The position numbers and the translations under genes are program-made. From Echinostoma caproni (Eukaryota; Platyhelminthes; Trematoda; Plagiorchiida; Echinostomatidae): DNA of 16,613 nucleotides. Of the stretch, positions 1 through 8,766 are shown one piece after another. Below the pieces are notes generated by a model, which was not told where the DNA came from, did not search any database, and saw only the letters and a program-made list of their open reading frames with translations. Every line of letters begins with the position of its first letter. The first letter of the stretch is position 1. The stretch spans positions 3,911 to 20,523 of the forward strand of contig UZAN01046907.1 of assembly GCA_900618425.1 (NCBI GenBank). The letters run 5' to 3'.

Positions 1-138
1 ATAGCAGAACCCAATATGTCCCCCAGATAACTTGTACTCGATGCCTCTCTTTAAACCAGATTTCCGCAATAGAGCATTCAGTCTCTTGATTCTGAGGCTT
101 ATGTCATGCCTGGTGCCCTTGTTGGAATTCTTTTCCAT
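1..138 (-). CDS. Possible partial open frame running off the left window edge
   Basis: Reading the minus strand from an ATG at 138 toward position 1 gives 46 codons without a stop, and the frame is still open at the edge. The product is basic (many K and R) and ends near Gly-Gly-His-Ile-Gly-Phe. Upstream of the ATG the frame stays open for about ten more codons before a stop. I recognise no family. It could be the first exon or an internal exon of a real gene, a relic of a repeat, or chance in AT-rich DNA. There are no supporting splice or promoter signals that I trust, so this is a weak call. Confidence 0.2.
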   Translation of the reverse strand, partial: MEKNSNKGTRHDISLRIKRLNALLRKSGLKRGIEYKLSGGHIGFCY

Positions 139-660
139 AGCCGTTAGTTTTCTAAGCCCAAAAATTAACCAATAAAACAATTACTTTATCTATAGTATGC
201 AATACTTCTATGTATAAACGAGTGAGTATGTCTCCCTAGCTGACAGTTTTCATATTTTTTACCCCCATGACACTCGAGTGTATCACTTGATTTACGATCA
301 CTTCTACCTGACCATTGGCGTTTTTCTCTTTCGATTTATTGTACTATACCGATAACTTTTCATATTTTTGCATCCTTATTCATCCTTATGCATATCTGCA
401 CATATGTTATCATTATACGGAAATGTATTACTCTGAGTTTATTGGTGACCTGGAAGTTGAAAGTGGGTTGCGCTGCAGTATGAAATGGAGCATTAAAACA
501 ACAACATATTCTCAACAATTCTCCATTCTACTTCGTTTTCACAAACACCGTGACCATGTTCCCAGAGCTTGTTGTGTATTATATGAGGCCATTTTTATTG
601 TACCTTGCCCGCCATGATCGCGCACTACAAGCAAATCTCTCTTTGTAATCCCAGAAATAT
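139..660. other. AT-rich stretch with no recognised gene
   Basis: No convincing coding frame, RNA gene or mobile-element motif is visible. A 100-codon plus-strand frame at 315-617 is Tyr-, Phe- and Cys-rich in the way AT-rich noncoding DNA often is, so I do not call it. The stretch contains a perfect 12-bp palindrome (ACACTCGAGTGT, 270-281). At about 661 the sequence passes into the trinucleotide domain through a short ATT run. Confidence 0.5.
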
Positions 661-1306
661 ACCATTATTATTATTATTTTTACGAATACGAATACCCCGA
701 GTGCTTTTGTATATAATATTACTATTCCTGCTATTGCTGCTACTACTGTCACAACTATTACTACTACTGCTGCTGCAATAATTACTACTACTATGAAAAC
801 TACGGCTGTTATCACTACTACAACTAAGACTATTACTGCCAACCATAATACCATTATTACTACAAATTCAACTGCCACTACTTCGAATACTAATCCCACT
901 TCAGTTACTATCTTTAGTAATAATAAAATAACAACTACTACTACGACTACTGCTAATAATACTACTAATATTACTGCCTAAATTACGAATGCTTCTACTA
1001 CTACTAATACGACTCCTACTAATACTACGAAAACAAGTACTACTAATACTACTATTACAACTTCCTTATTCCTTACTACTGGTACTGATACTAATCCTAT
1101 TTTTACCACTCCTACCACTCCTACTAATACTACTAATACTAATATAACTAACTATACTGACACTGAAACCACTGTTACTACCACTGCGACAACGACTACT
1201 ACTAAAAGTACTACTACTAATCATACTATTACTATAATACTACTTACTACTACTGCCAATACTACGCCTACTAAAACTACAACGAATGAAAGTACTACCA
1301 CTGCTT

Positions 1307-1338
<32 letters not shown>
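1307..1338. repeat. Pure (CTA)n core of the triplet array
   Basis: About ten and a half uninterrupted CTA/ACT units. It is one of the few tracts in the array long enough to be length-unstable today. Confidence 0.9.
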
Positions 1339-1340
<2 letters not shown>

Positions 1341-2333
1341 AATGACTACGGTAGCGACTACCATGATTTGCCCTGCTACTAATACTACTATACTACTGCT
1401 ACTACTACCACTAATACTACAAGTACTACTATAACGAATACTACTAATATTAATAATAATAATAATAACACCAACCTTACCATTTATACCAGGGTAACTA
1501 GTATTACTACTAATAATTCTAATACTAATACCAGTACTACTACCAACACTACCGCACTTACTAATACTACTAGTATTACTCAGACACCTAGCACGACTAC
1601 TTCGACTATTGCTATTCGCAATAGTACTACTACTACTTCTGCGACTTCGACTACCACCAGCTACGCTTATTACGGCCACTTCGACTACTCTAGCAGTAAA
1701 ATATTTGCTACTACCACCAATACGACCACCTCGCTTTCTACTAACACTACAACACCAACAACAACTACTACTCACACAGCGATTACCACAACCACGAATA
1801 CCATTGCTTCCATTGTTATTAATACTCCTTTTGCTTCTACTACTGTTATAATTTACTCCAACTACTATTCTAACACTGCCACTATTTCCAATACTACTAC
1901 TGAAACCGCTCATAATAGAAATACGAATACTAGTACTAGTGCTGCTAGCGATACTCCTACTAATACGACCACTAATGCTACTATTACTACTACTGATACA
2001 TCTACAACGACTGCTACAACTACAAGGACTAATAACTTCTACTGCTATCACTAGCATCATTACTACAACTACTACTGCTTTTACTACAACTATTATTATG
2101 AAGACCTATACTACCACTACTACTTCGACTACGACTAATACGACTAGTCATACTAATATTACTACTAATTATTCTCACAAGGCTAATAATTTCATGACGA
2201 ATAGCGCTACTGCTACTACTAGGAAGACAATCACTAATACTACTTCTACTTCTATTCATACTACTGTGAATACTAACAAAACTACAACCAATACCACTAC
2301 TACGACTTCTACTACTACTAGGAGTATTAGTTA

Positions 2334-2334
<1 letters not shown>

Positions 2335-2364
<30 letters not shown>
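2335..2364. repeat. Pure (ACT)10 core of the triplet array
   Basis: Ten uninterrupted ACT units immediately before an AAT variant. This is the second-longest clean tract in segment 1. Confidence 0.9.
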
Positions 2365-2365
<1 letters not shown>

Positions 2366-2532
2366 ATTTAATTACTACAACTCTCACTAATACCATTACT
2401 AATTATACTACTAGTACCAATTCTTATGCTAGTACCACTACTAAAACTTCTAATACTACTTCGATTACTAGTATTGCCAATACTACTACTACAACTACTA
2501 ATATTACTTATCCTATTACTTCATTTACTACT

Positions 2533-2701
2533 TGTTATGTTACATTTTTGTTTGTCGTTTCACATTACTTTGTATTCGCCTCTCTCAATTTTCCCCTCAT
2601 TCCTTTTCAGCCCGTCGTCTATTTTTATGTTGAATAAAGCCTCGGTATCGGGCCTTTGTCTTCTCCCCGTTCAACGGCTTTTGCGATCGTCTCTCATATC
2701 A
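2533..2701 (+). repeat. 5' long terminal repeat
   Basis: It matches the repeat at 6008-6165 along its whole length, with shared landmarks: TGTTA start, a CATTACTTTGTA block, TTTTCAGCCC, AATAAAGCC, GGGCCTTTGT, and GCGATCGTCTCTCA near the end. An AATAAA polyadenylation-like signal is at 2633-2638. It is 11 bp longer than the 3' copy, mainly from extra sequence near 2675-2688. No tRNA-complementary primer site beginning TGG follows it directly. Confidence 0.92.
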
Positions 2702-2729
2702 ATTTATTCAACATACAAATTATCTCAAA

Positions 2730-3504
2730 ATGAAACGCTACCTCCGACCCGAAAGATTCGAAACTGACCCGAATACTTCTAATTCCTCGAAAATATGGTG
2801 ACACTGGTTTTGCACCTTCGAGAGATTTCTTACTAAAATTGGGGTTGAAGGTCCCGAAAAATTAGATTTTTTCTACAAGTACATTTCTCCAAGTATCTAT
2901 GACTGTGTTGCAGATTGTAAATCGTACAGTGATGCTATAAAAGCCCTGGAAAAGCTGTTTATCAAACCACCAAATGAGGTGTTCGCCCGTTATCTACTGG
3001 CCACCTGCAAACAGGAAAATGGGCAAAATTTCGATCGATTCTTGCAGAAGCTCGAATCTTTAGCCAAAGATTCCAACTCTAAGGCAGTGACGGCTGAACA
3101 AAATCAGAATGACGCCATACGAGACGCCTTCATAAGCGGGATGCAGTCAGGCGTTGTGAGACAGCGTCTTCTTGAAAACAGATGTCTAGATCTACCGACC
3201 GCCATAGAACTAGCTCTATCACTTGAAATGACACAACAAAAGACTAATGATTTTTAGACCACCAATGTCGTATACAGCAGCAGCCTCGGGTTCATCTGAA
3301 CCAATAGAAAGTTCCACGTGCAATCTCAAGGAAGGCAACAGCCCACATGTGCAAACGTCAGCCGCCGTCGAAAGCAAATGCTATTCTTGCGGAAACGATG
3401 AACACCCTCCTTTCAAATGTCCAGCGAAGGACGCAGTTTGCAGTAATTGTGGGAAGAAAGGACATTTTAAACGGATCTGCAGATCGCTGGCGGAGATACG
3501 GTGA
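2730..3504 (+). pseudogene. gag: gag remnant with two CCHC zinc knuckles
   Basis: Structural Gag polyprotein that would package the element RNA into cytoplasmic particles. The ATG at 2730 lies 28 bases after the 5' LTR, and its first residues (KRYLRPERFETDPNT) resemble CsRn1-type Gag. A TGA at 2799-2801, inside what looks like a W-x-H-W motif, breaks the frame. Coding-like sequence then continues in the same frame to a T5 run at 3251-3255, where the frame shifts by one base. The shifted frame carries two nucleic-acid-binding knuckles of the form C-x2-C-x4-H-x4-C, at 3379-3420 and 3439-3480, both with all ligands intact. It ends at TGA 3502-3504. Pol continues in the same frame after that stop, so gag and pol may originally have been read through or been adjacent ORFs. 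Confidence 0.88.
3379..3480 (+). other. Tandem CCHC zinc-knuckle coding segment
   Basis: Two C-x2-C-x4-H-x4-C units separated by six residues, encoded at 3379-3420 and 3439-3480. These are the nucleocapsid RNA-binding motifs of Gag. All eight zinc ligands are preserved even though the surrounding ORF is broken. Confidence 0.9.
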
Positions 3505-3960
3505 ACTCCGGTTACTATACTTGCGCTTTCAACCACAGTCTCGGCGTCCGCTCCGGCTTATCTCTCTAACGCACTGGTAAAAATCACAGTGAATAAGATC
3601 CCCGTTGAAGCTCTAGTAGTCATCGGAAGCTCCAAAAGCTATATTTTGGAATCTTTCGTAAAACGACACCATCTGAAGGTTATGCAGTCATCTAGTACAA
3701 TCTTGATGGCATCCACGAGATTGGTTAGTCACACGAAAGGTCACTGCCTAGTCACCATAGACCTCAGGAATTATTTATACGACAATTTCAAACACTCAGT
3801 CCTTCCACAATTGTGTGCCGATGTATTACTGGAACATGATTTTTTGAAACTCCACAAAGCAGTTGAAATCCCGTTCAGGAGTAACAGACCCTCTCTTTTC
3901 CTTTGTAACATAACTGCTTCACGCATCGAACCACCATCTCTTTTCGGGAACTTGCTGCCA
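3505..3960 (+). pseudogene. pol: pol remnant: aspartic protease domain with lost active site
   Basis: In frame with the preceding gag stop, the sequence reads into a retropepsin-like domain. The family signature D-[ST]-G-S-S appears as V-I-G-S-S: the codon at 3619-3621 is GTC where an Asp codon is expected, and 3622-3624 is ATC where Thr or Ser is usual. Each can be explained by one base change. Retropepsins use this Asp, one per monomer, to cleave the polyprotein, so this copy could not process Gag-Pol. A downstream L-L-E-H-D-F-L segment (about 3823-3846) sits where the family has a hydrophobic I-L-G-x-D-F-L strand, which supports the domain call. Confidence 0.85.
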
Positions 3961-4579
3961 GACTGTAAACCCATTGCAACCAAATCACGCCATCACACTC
4001 CCGATGACGAGAAATTTATTCGATCAGAAATTCGCCGTCTTCTTGAGGAGGGCATCACTGAGACTTTAACTTCACCCTGGCAAGCACAAGTCCTTGTAAC
4101 CGCAGATGAACGACACAAGAGACACATGATAGTCGACTATAGTCAAACTATCAATCGCTACACGCTGTTGGACGCTTACCCACTGCCGCGAATAGACGAA
4201 ATGGTGTCTAAAATATCACGATACGCTGTCTTCAGTGCCTTAGATTTACGAAGTGCATACCACCAAATCGCTATAGAAGCAAAAGATTGACCATTCGCTG
4301 CCTTTGAAGCATGCGACAGGCTGTATCAATTCCGTCGAATACCTTTTGGAGTGACTAATGGTGTCGCTTGCTTCCAGCGGGCAATCGATAAACTCATTCA
4401 GGAGGAAAAGCTGCTGGGCACCTTCGCCTACATCGACAACATTACTGTATGCGGACTAAACAAAGAAGATCACGACGAAAATCTAACGAATTTTTTCAAC
4501 GCTGTTAGAAAATATGGACTTACTCTAAACGAAGAAAAGTGTATCATTGGTACCAAAGAAGTAAAACTCCTGGGTTACN
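3961..4579 (+). pseudogene. pol: pol remnant: reverse transcriptase fingers and palm
   Basis: Clear Ty3/gypsy RT. In order, it has the S-P-W-x-A motif (about 4072-4086), M-I-V-D-Y-S-Q-T-I-N-R, D-A-Y-P-L-P-R-I-D-E, F-S-A-L-D-L-R-S-A-Y-H-Q-I with the first catalytic Asp at 4243-4245, P-F-G-V-T-N, and F-A-Y-I-D-N. The last should be Y-[VIL]-D-D: the second catalytic Asp is Asn (AAC at 4438-4440, one base from GAC). A TGA at 4288-4290 interrupts the frame, probably from an Arg CGA. The sequence stops abruptly after L-L-G-Y at an ambiguous base (4579), and the thumb and connection regions are absent. As it stands the enzyme would be inactive. Confidence 0.92.
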
Positions 4580-4850
4580 GCATCATTCCTCTGTAGAGAA
4601 AGAGGCCAACGCCATCGTCGAATGTTTTCGGAAGTGGAGACACCATTTTCATGACAAGCACTTCAGACTGACCACAGATCAAAAGTCGATTACCTTCATG
4701 TTTGATTCGAGACACCACGGTGAAATCAAAAATTATAAAATTCTGAGATGGATAATCGAACTATCATGCTACAACTTTGATGTTATTCACCGCCCTGGAC
4801 ACAAAAAACGTGGCGGCTGACGCACTGTCTCGTAGATGCTGCTCAGTGTC
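4580..4850 (+). pseudogene. pol: pol remnant: C-terminal half of RNase H
   Basis: The frame resumes with H-H-S-S-V-E-K-E-A, the typical middle of a gypsy RNase H, then T-T-D-Q-K-S and I-K-N-Y-K-I-L-R-W, H-R-P-G and N-V-A-A-D-A-L-S-R. Catalytic residues E (in V-E-K-E), D (in T-D-Q) and D (in A-A-D) are present. The first half of the domain, including the D-A-S strand, is missing together with the RT thumb; I estimate 350-450 bp absent compared with relatives. A one-base frame change falls at the A6 run 4803-4808, just before the A-A-D-A-L-S-R motif. The family function is removal of RNA from the RNA:DNA hybrid during reverse transcription. Confidence 0.88.
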
Positions 4851-5600
4851 CACATCACTTGAAACGCTCAAGCAGCTACATCAATCACTGTGTCATCCCG
4901 GAGTCGTACGAATGCTCCATTTTGTTAGAACTAAAAATCTCCCTTACTCTGTCAATGAAGTTAAATCGGTCATCAGCGGCTACTCAATCTGTGCTAGGTG
5001 GAAACCACAGTTCTGTAAATTCCCTATGGGAAATTAAATCAAAGTCTCTGTGCCGTTTGAGAGACGGAACATTGATTTTAAAAGTCCGCTTCCGTCAGAA
5101 TCTCGAAACCGATACTTGTTGACGATCGTGGACGAGTACTCTCGATTCCCTTTTGCCTACGCCTGCGCCAACCTATCAGCTGCTACAGTCATCCGGTGTC
5201 TCACTAATTTATTCTCGATCTTTGGTATACCTTCCTACATACATTCTGATAGGGGTTCGTTCTTCATGTCCGAGGAGCTTAAGAATTTTCTTCACAATAA
5301 TGGCATTGTCTCCAGCAGAACGACAGCCTACAACCCTCGCTCAAACGGACAAGTTGAGAGATTAAACGGGACCCTTTGAAAGACTATCGTTCTCGCAGCG
5401 CAATCCAAGGGTCTGCCATGTACTCAGTGGGAATCCGTTCTTCCGGAAGCCTCCATTTTATTGGATCACTATTGTGTACAGCCACTAATGCGACCCCACA
5501 GGAGCGATTGTTTTCTTATAATCGCAAATCTGCATCAGGAGTATCCATACCAACCTGGTTGAGTATTCCTGGACCAGTCTTAATGCGTCGATCCTTATGA
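4851..5600 (+). pseudogene. pol: pol remnant: integrase zinc domain and catalytic core
   Basis: The N-terminal zinc domain has H-x4-H (His codons 4879-4881 and 4894-4896). Its C-x2-C pair is reduced to Y-S-I-C: the first Cys codon is TAC at 4981-4983. A TAA at 5035-5037 breaks the frame. The catalytic core follows with its D,D-35-E triad intact: Asp 5074-5076 in N-I-D-F, Asp 5248-5250 in H-S-D-R-G, Glu 5356-5358 in G-Q-V-E-R-L-N, with 35 residues between the last two. A TGA at 5377-5379 follows, very likely from a Trp codon, and a one-base shift near 5445-5455 moves the rest (S-L-L-C-T-A-T-N-A-T-P onward) to another frame, ending at TGA 5598-5600. Integrase joins the cDNA to host DNA. Confidence 0.92.
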
Positions 5601-5958
5601 TTAACTAAAACCGACCCCCTGGTGGACGAAGTTGAGTTACTCGAATGTAATCCCAAGTACGCCTATATCCGTTTCACATATGGGCGAGAAGATACGGTAT
5701 CAATACACCACCTGGCCCCCAGAGGTCAAGTTTCTGATTTAACAACGGGTACATACCCAGAACCCAATGAATCCGCAATACCCGAATGCAATCCTCAACC
5801 CTCTTATAAAGAGAGTAACAATGGAACAACAACCACGAGCATTTCCCCACCCCCTAGTTCAAAACACTGATCCATACAATACAGAATCCAAAATACACCC
5901 ATTAGTAAAAGCACAACAACGCACCCACCCCTATATTCTAAGAAACCGAGAAGCATAG
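5601..5958 (+). pseudogene. pol: pol remnant: integrase C-terminal domain and tail
   Basis: After the stop at 5598-5600 the same frame gives P-L-V-D-E-V-E-L-L-E and Y-A-Y-I-R-F-T-Y-G-R-E-D-T-V-S-I-H-H-L-A-P-R-G, an SH3-like strand pattern typical of the end of CsRn1-type integrases. The tail is Pro-, Asn- and Ser-rich, and the frame probably shifts once more around 5770-5860, because the neighbouring frame ends in a plausible Pol C-terminus (T-H-P-Y-I-L-R-N-R-E-A, stop 5956-5958). The terminal domain contributes to target binding in related elements. Confidence 0.75.
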
Positions 5959-5998
5959 AATATCTTTACACACAGAAAATCCGATGAAAACTGACCGC

Positions 5999-6007
5999 TG
6001 GGGTGAA
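5999..6007 (+). other. Candidate polypurine tract
   Basis: The sequence TGGGGTGAA abuts the TG that opens the 3' LTR. A short G-rich purine run at this place is where plus-strand DNA synthesis is primed in LTR elements. It is short and interrupted by T, so the call rests mainly on position. Confidence 0.5.
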
Positions 6008-6165
6008 TGTTACGTTACACTCTTGTTTGTTGTTTCCCATTACTTTGTACTCCCCCCTCTTAATTTCCCGTCATTCTTTTTCAGCCCCTGTCGTCCACTG
6101 TATTTCGAATAAAGCCTAGATACCGGGCCTTTGTATTCTCTCTGTTGCGATCGTCTCTCACATCA
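6008..6165 (+). repeat. 3' long terminal repeat
   Basis: Partner of 2533-2701, about 80% alike by eye and 11 bp shorter. An AATAAA signal is at 6108-6113. It begins TGTTACG and ends CACATCA, followed directly by CTACT and the triplet array. Confidence 0.92.
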
Positions 6166-7335
6166 CTACTTCTATTACTACGACTGCTACTACTGCAACT
6201 AATACTACTACTAGGACTAATATGACTTACACCACTGCTCCTTATTCTATTATTACTAGTAATACTTCCACTAATAGTACATATTCTACTATTACTACGA
6301 GTACTACTATTCCGAGTTCTAGGTCTGCTACTACGACCACCAGTATTTTTATAATACTGCTACCACTACTAATGCTCCTAATTATATTACTACTACCACC
6401 ACTAATTTTATCAATGCTACTACTGTCACTAGCACAACGACTTCGAATACAACAGCTACTACAGCTACTACTCCCACTGATTCTACTATTGCTCATACTA
6501 CTGGAAATATTTTTACCACTACTACTACTACAACGACTGATACTGGTACTACTACCACTACTATTATTACTCAATTTACTAGTATTGCCACTAATAATAT
6601 TTCTAGCACCACTACGACCATTATTAGTTCTACGACAACGAGCACTTCAACTATCAATAACACTACCACAACTGATAATGCTACTGTTAATACCATTATC
6701 ACTAATTTAGTAGGACTAATACCACTACAATTACGACTACTATTGTTAATACTGATACAGCTACCGCTTCTAATACTGCCACTTCGATTACTACTACTAC
6801 GACTCCTACGATTACTACCACTTCTTCTTCTACTAGAATTTATACTAGTAATGCTACTGCGAGCAATGCGACTACTGGTTCTACTACTACTGCTGCAAAT
6901 AACACTTCGATTATTATTACTTTCAATACCACTACTACTACTGTTACGTCTACTAATACCAACACTACTACTTCTATTTCTACTACAACTACAAGTACGA
7001 CTTCTACTGAGTCTACTGCTACTAAAACAATACTCTTACTCCTACTACTACTACCAAGACTACTACTACAAGTACTACTTCTACTACTTCCTCTACGAAT
7101 ACTTTAACTATCACGAAGACTACTACGGGAACTGCGACTGGTGCTACTACTAATACTGTCACTCCTACTATTACTACGACTCCAATCACTTCTGCTACTA
7201 CAACCGCTACTACTACTAATACTACTACTAGTGCTACCACCAATACTATATTACTACCACTACTACCAATAAGACTAGTACTACCACTGCTACAACTACA
7301 ACTTATACTACAACCACTAGAACTACCGCTGTTAT
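6166..7335. repeat. Degenerate ACT-type trinucleotide array, segment 2
   Basis: Resumption of the same array after the LTR element, with the same strand orientation (ACT on plus). Triplets are again one-step variants of ACT, with register shifts that alternate Thr-, Leu- and Tyr-like translations. No gene is supported. It ends at inverted block A. Confidence 0.93.
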
Positions 7336-7512
7336 AATCTCAAAAGGCTGTGCTGGTCGAGGAGGGAGTTCTTTAATGCATATGACAGATTGGAGGTCAC
7401 CAGTTTTGCATGCATAACACAAACACCTTATCAGAAATATGCCATCGCAATTGTCCCCGACACACAGAGTAATGTGTAGAGCAGGCAATGTTTATTCTTC
7501 CCAAAATACTTC
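7336..7512 (-). repeat. Non-triplet block A, inverted relative to block B
   Basis: Normal-complexity DNA inside the triplet array. Its reverse complement matches 8587-8766 at roughly 80% by eye. Shared strings include TTGGGAAGAATAAACA, TGCCTGCT, GTGTTATGCATGCAAAA, CAATCTGT and CCTCGACCAGCAC. The ACT strand is the same on both sides of each block, so the blocks are reversed relative to the array they sit in. I see no protein or terminal inverted repeat, and the identity of the block is unknown. Confidence 0.85.
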
Positions 7513-8521
7513 CTCCACTGCTACTAATACAATACGGATTCTGACTACTACTGGTAGTACTACTACTGGTACTACTACCACTACTACCACTACTAATACT
7601 ACTACGAGCAATGGTACAACTGCTAACACTACCACTTTCAATACTTCCAATAATGACTATGCTAACAGTGCTAAATCTAATACTAGTAGCATTAGTAAGA
7701 TTACAACTGCTACTACGAATGCTAGTACTACTAACGCTACTACTCTTACTCATGATACCACTAAAACTACTTCAATTACAACTACTATTACTACGAATAC
7801 TACTACTATTACCAACATCACGAGTACCATGGCTACCACCACTACTTATATTATTACTAATGATAGTGCTATCATTATTACTACTACTAGCATTCCTACG
7901 ATTACTACGAACAATACGAGTCCTAGTGCTACTACTAAGACTACTAAGTTTTTCACTACTACTAATATTACTACTATTCCATTTTCTCCTTTTTTACCTC
8001 CGCTATCATTATTACCTTTATCATTACTACTTGTACTGCCAATAATACTACGAATTCGACTACAGTGACTACTGCTGTTGCTACTACTACTGCCACTATT
8101 ACTGCTCATACTAAAGCAAATACTAATTCCACTACTTTTACTTCCTTTGATTATGCTAATACTAATTGCATCACTCTTACTCTTAAATATACCACTAGTG
8201 CCACTACTGATACTATTGCGACTACTAATGCGACCAAGACCAGCACTACTAGTAATGTTCCCATTATTACTACAGCTTTTAAAACTAATAATAATTATAA
8301 TACTACTGGTACTACCACTAATTCTAATACTTCTACTCTCACTATTGCTACTGCGATTTCTCCCAGAAGTACCACTACAACTCCTACTTCTACGATTACA
8401 ACTAGTGCTTCTATTACTATTAGCTCTAATACAAGTACACTCACAACGACCACTACTGCCTTTAGGACTAATACGGCTACCACGACAACTGCTACTGCCA
8501 CAACTACTACTGTTGTGAGAT
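7513..8521. repeat. Degenerate ACT-type trinucleotide array, segment 3 (between inverted blocks)
   Basis: About 1 kb of ACT-variant triplets separating the two inverted blocks. The plus strand is Thr-, Asn- and Ile-like over hundreds of bases in one register, with a shift near 7980-8065, where a short pyrimidine-rich patch (TTTTCTCCTTTTTTACCTCC, 7982-8001) occurs. No gene is supported. Confidence 0.92.
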
Positions 8522-8541
8522 ACTACTCACTTGTGAGTAGT
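8522..8541. repeat. Perfect 9-bp inverted repeat with 2-base loop
   Basis: ACTACTCAC-TT-GTGAGTAGT forms a perfect hairpin exactly where segment 3 gives way to non-triplet DNA. Its first arm is array-like; the second arm is the reverse complement and therefore carries AGT on the plus strand, which is otherwise rare here. Confidence 0.9.
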
Positions 8542-8586
8542 CGGTAACTTTCAATGATTAAAAATAGAACAAGACCATCAAGAACA

Positions 8587-8766
8587 AAGTAATATATTTG
8601 GGAAGAATAAACACTGCCTGCTATACCCATTGCCCCATGTGTCGCGATGTGCTGCGAAGGCATGTTTCTGATGAGCTTTTCGTGTTATGCATGCAAAATT
8701 AGTGACCCTCAATCTGTATTCTGCAATAAGGAATTCTCCTCGACCAGCACCGCCTTTTCGGAATAT
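8587..8766 (+). repeat. Non-triplet block B, inverted partner of block A
   Basis: Matches the reverse complement of 7336-7512 (see block A). A 45-bp unassigned spacer (8542-8586) separates it from the hairpin. It contains CTGATGA at 8668-8674, but no hammerhead core or flanking stems form around it. Confidence 0.85.

Larger units (their letters stand above)
661..2532. repeat. Degenerate ACT-type trinucleotide array, segment 1
   Basis: The segment consists almost wholly of triplets that are ACT or one substitution away from it (ATT, AAT, GCT, TCT, ACC, ACG, ACA). Purer cores remain, such as about 32 bp of CTA/ACT units at 1307-1338 and about 30 bp at 2335-2364. The plus strand is strikingly poor in G. 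Depending on register, it translates as Thr-, Leu- or Tyr-rich on the plus strand and Ser- or Val-rich on the minus strand; the register changes several times, which shows indels. The long open frames here are expected from the composition and are not genes. The segment ends at the LTR element. Confidence 0.93.
2533..6165 (+). mobile_element. Degenerate Ty3/gypsy LTR retrotransposon, CsRn1-like
   Basis: A 3.6-kb element with LTRs at both ends, then gag, protease, reverse transcriptase, RNase H and integrase remnants in the usual Ty3/gypsy order (integrase after RNase H). The Gag start and Pol sequence style resemble the CsRn1/Kabuki-type clade known from trematodes and insects; this placement is from family knowledge and not from a search. 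Both LTRs begin TGTTA and end ATCA. The 5-base string CTACT lies directly outside each end (2528-2532 and 6166-6170), as expected for a target duplication, although it is weak evidence inside an ACT array. The copy is dead: there are stops, frameshifts, substituted protease and RT active sites, and a missing RT-to-RNase H stretch. The LTRs are only about 80% alike by eye, so the insertion is old. Confidence 0.93.

Noticed and set aside
270..281. Palindrome ACACTCGAGTGT as a regulatory site
   Set aside because: Isolated and with no adjacent gene; a 12-bp palindrome is not rare in 16 kb.
590..660. Possible third copy of the inverted block at the left array boundary
   Set aside because: Only short scattered matches could be aligned by eye; not above what chance allows.
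3251..3257. Programmed frameshift site within gag
   Set aside because: The T5 run lies between the capsid and zinc-knuckle regions, which is not where Gag-Pol frameshifting occurs, and the element has many other lesions. A one-base slippage mutation is simpler.
3771..3983. Minus-strand open frame within pol
   Set aside because: Shadow of the plus-strand protease region; no independent motif.
2533..6165. Intact, mobilisable retrotransposon or BEL/Pao element
   Set aside because: Multiple stops, frameshifts, lost active-site residues and a missing RT-RNase H segment exclude activity. RT and integrase motifs are Ty3/gypsy rather than BEL/Pao.
7439..8068. Long Thr-rich open frame in the triplet domain, like similar Thr/Leu/Ser/Val-rich frames at 1221-2060, 1939-2637, 6222-7153, 8065-8547, 8647-9405 and 9382-10333
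   Set aside because: ACT-family triplets rarely form stops in their main register, so long frames are expected. They change residue class when the register shifts and occur on both strands.
8668..8674. CTGATGA in block B as a second hammerhead core
   Set aside because: No GAA follows at the right distance, stem II does not form, and the flanks are not complementary.
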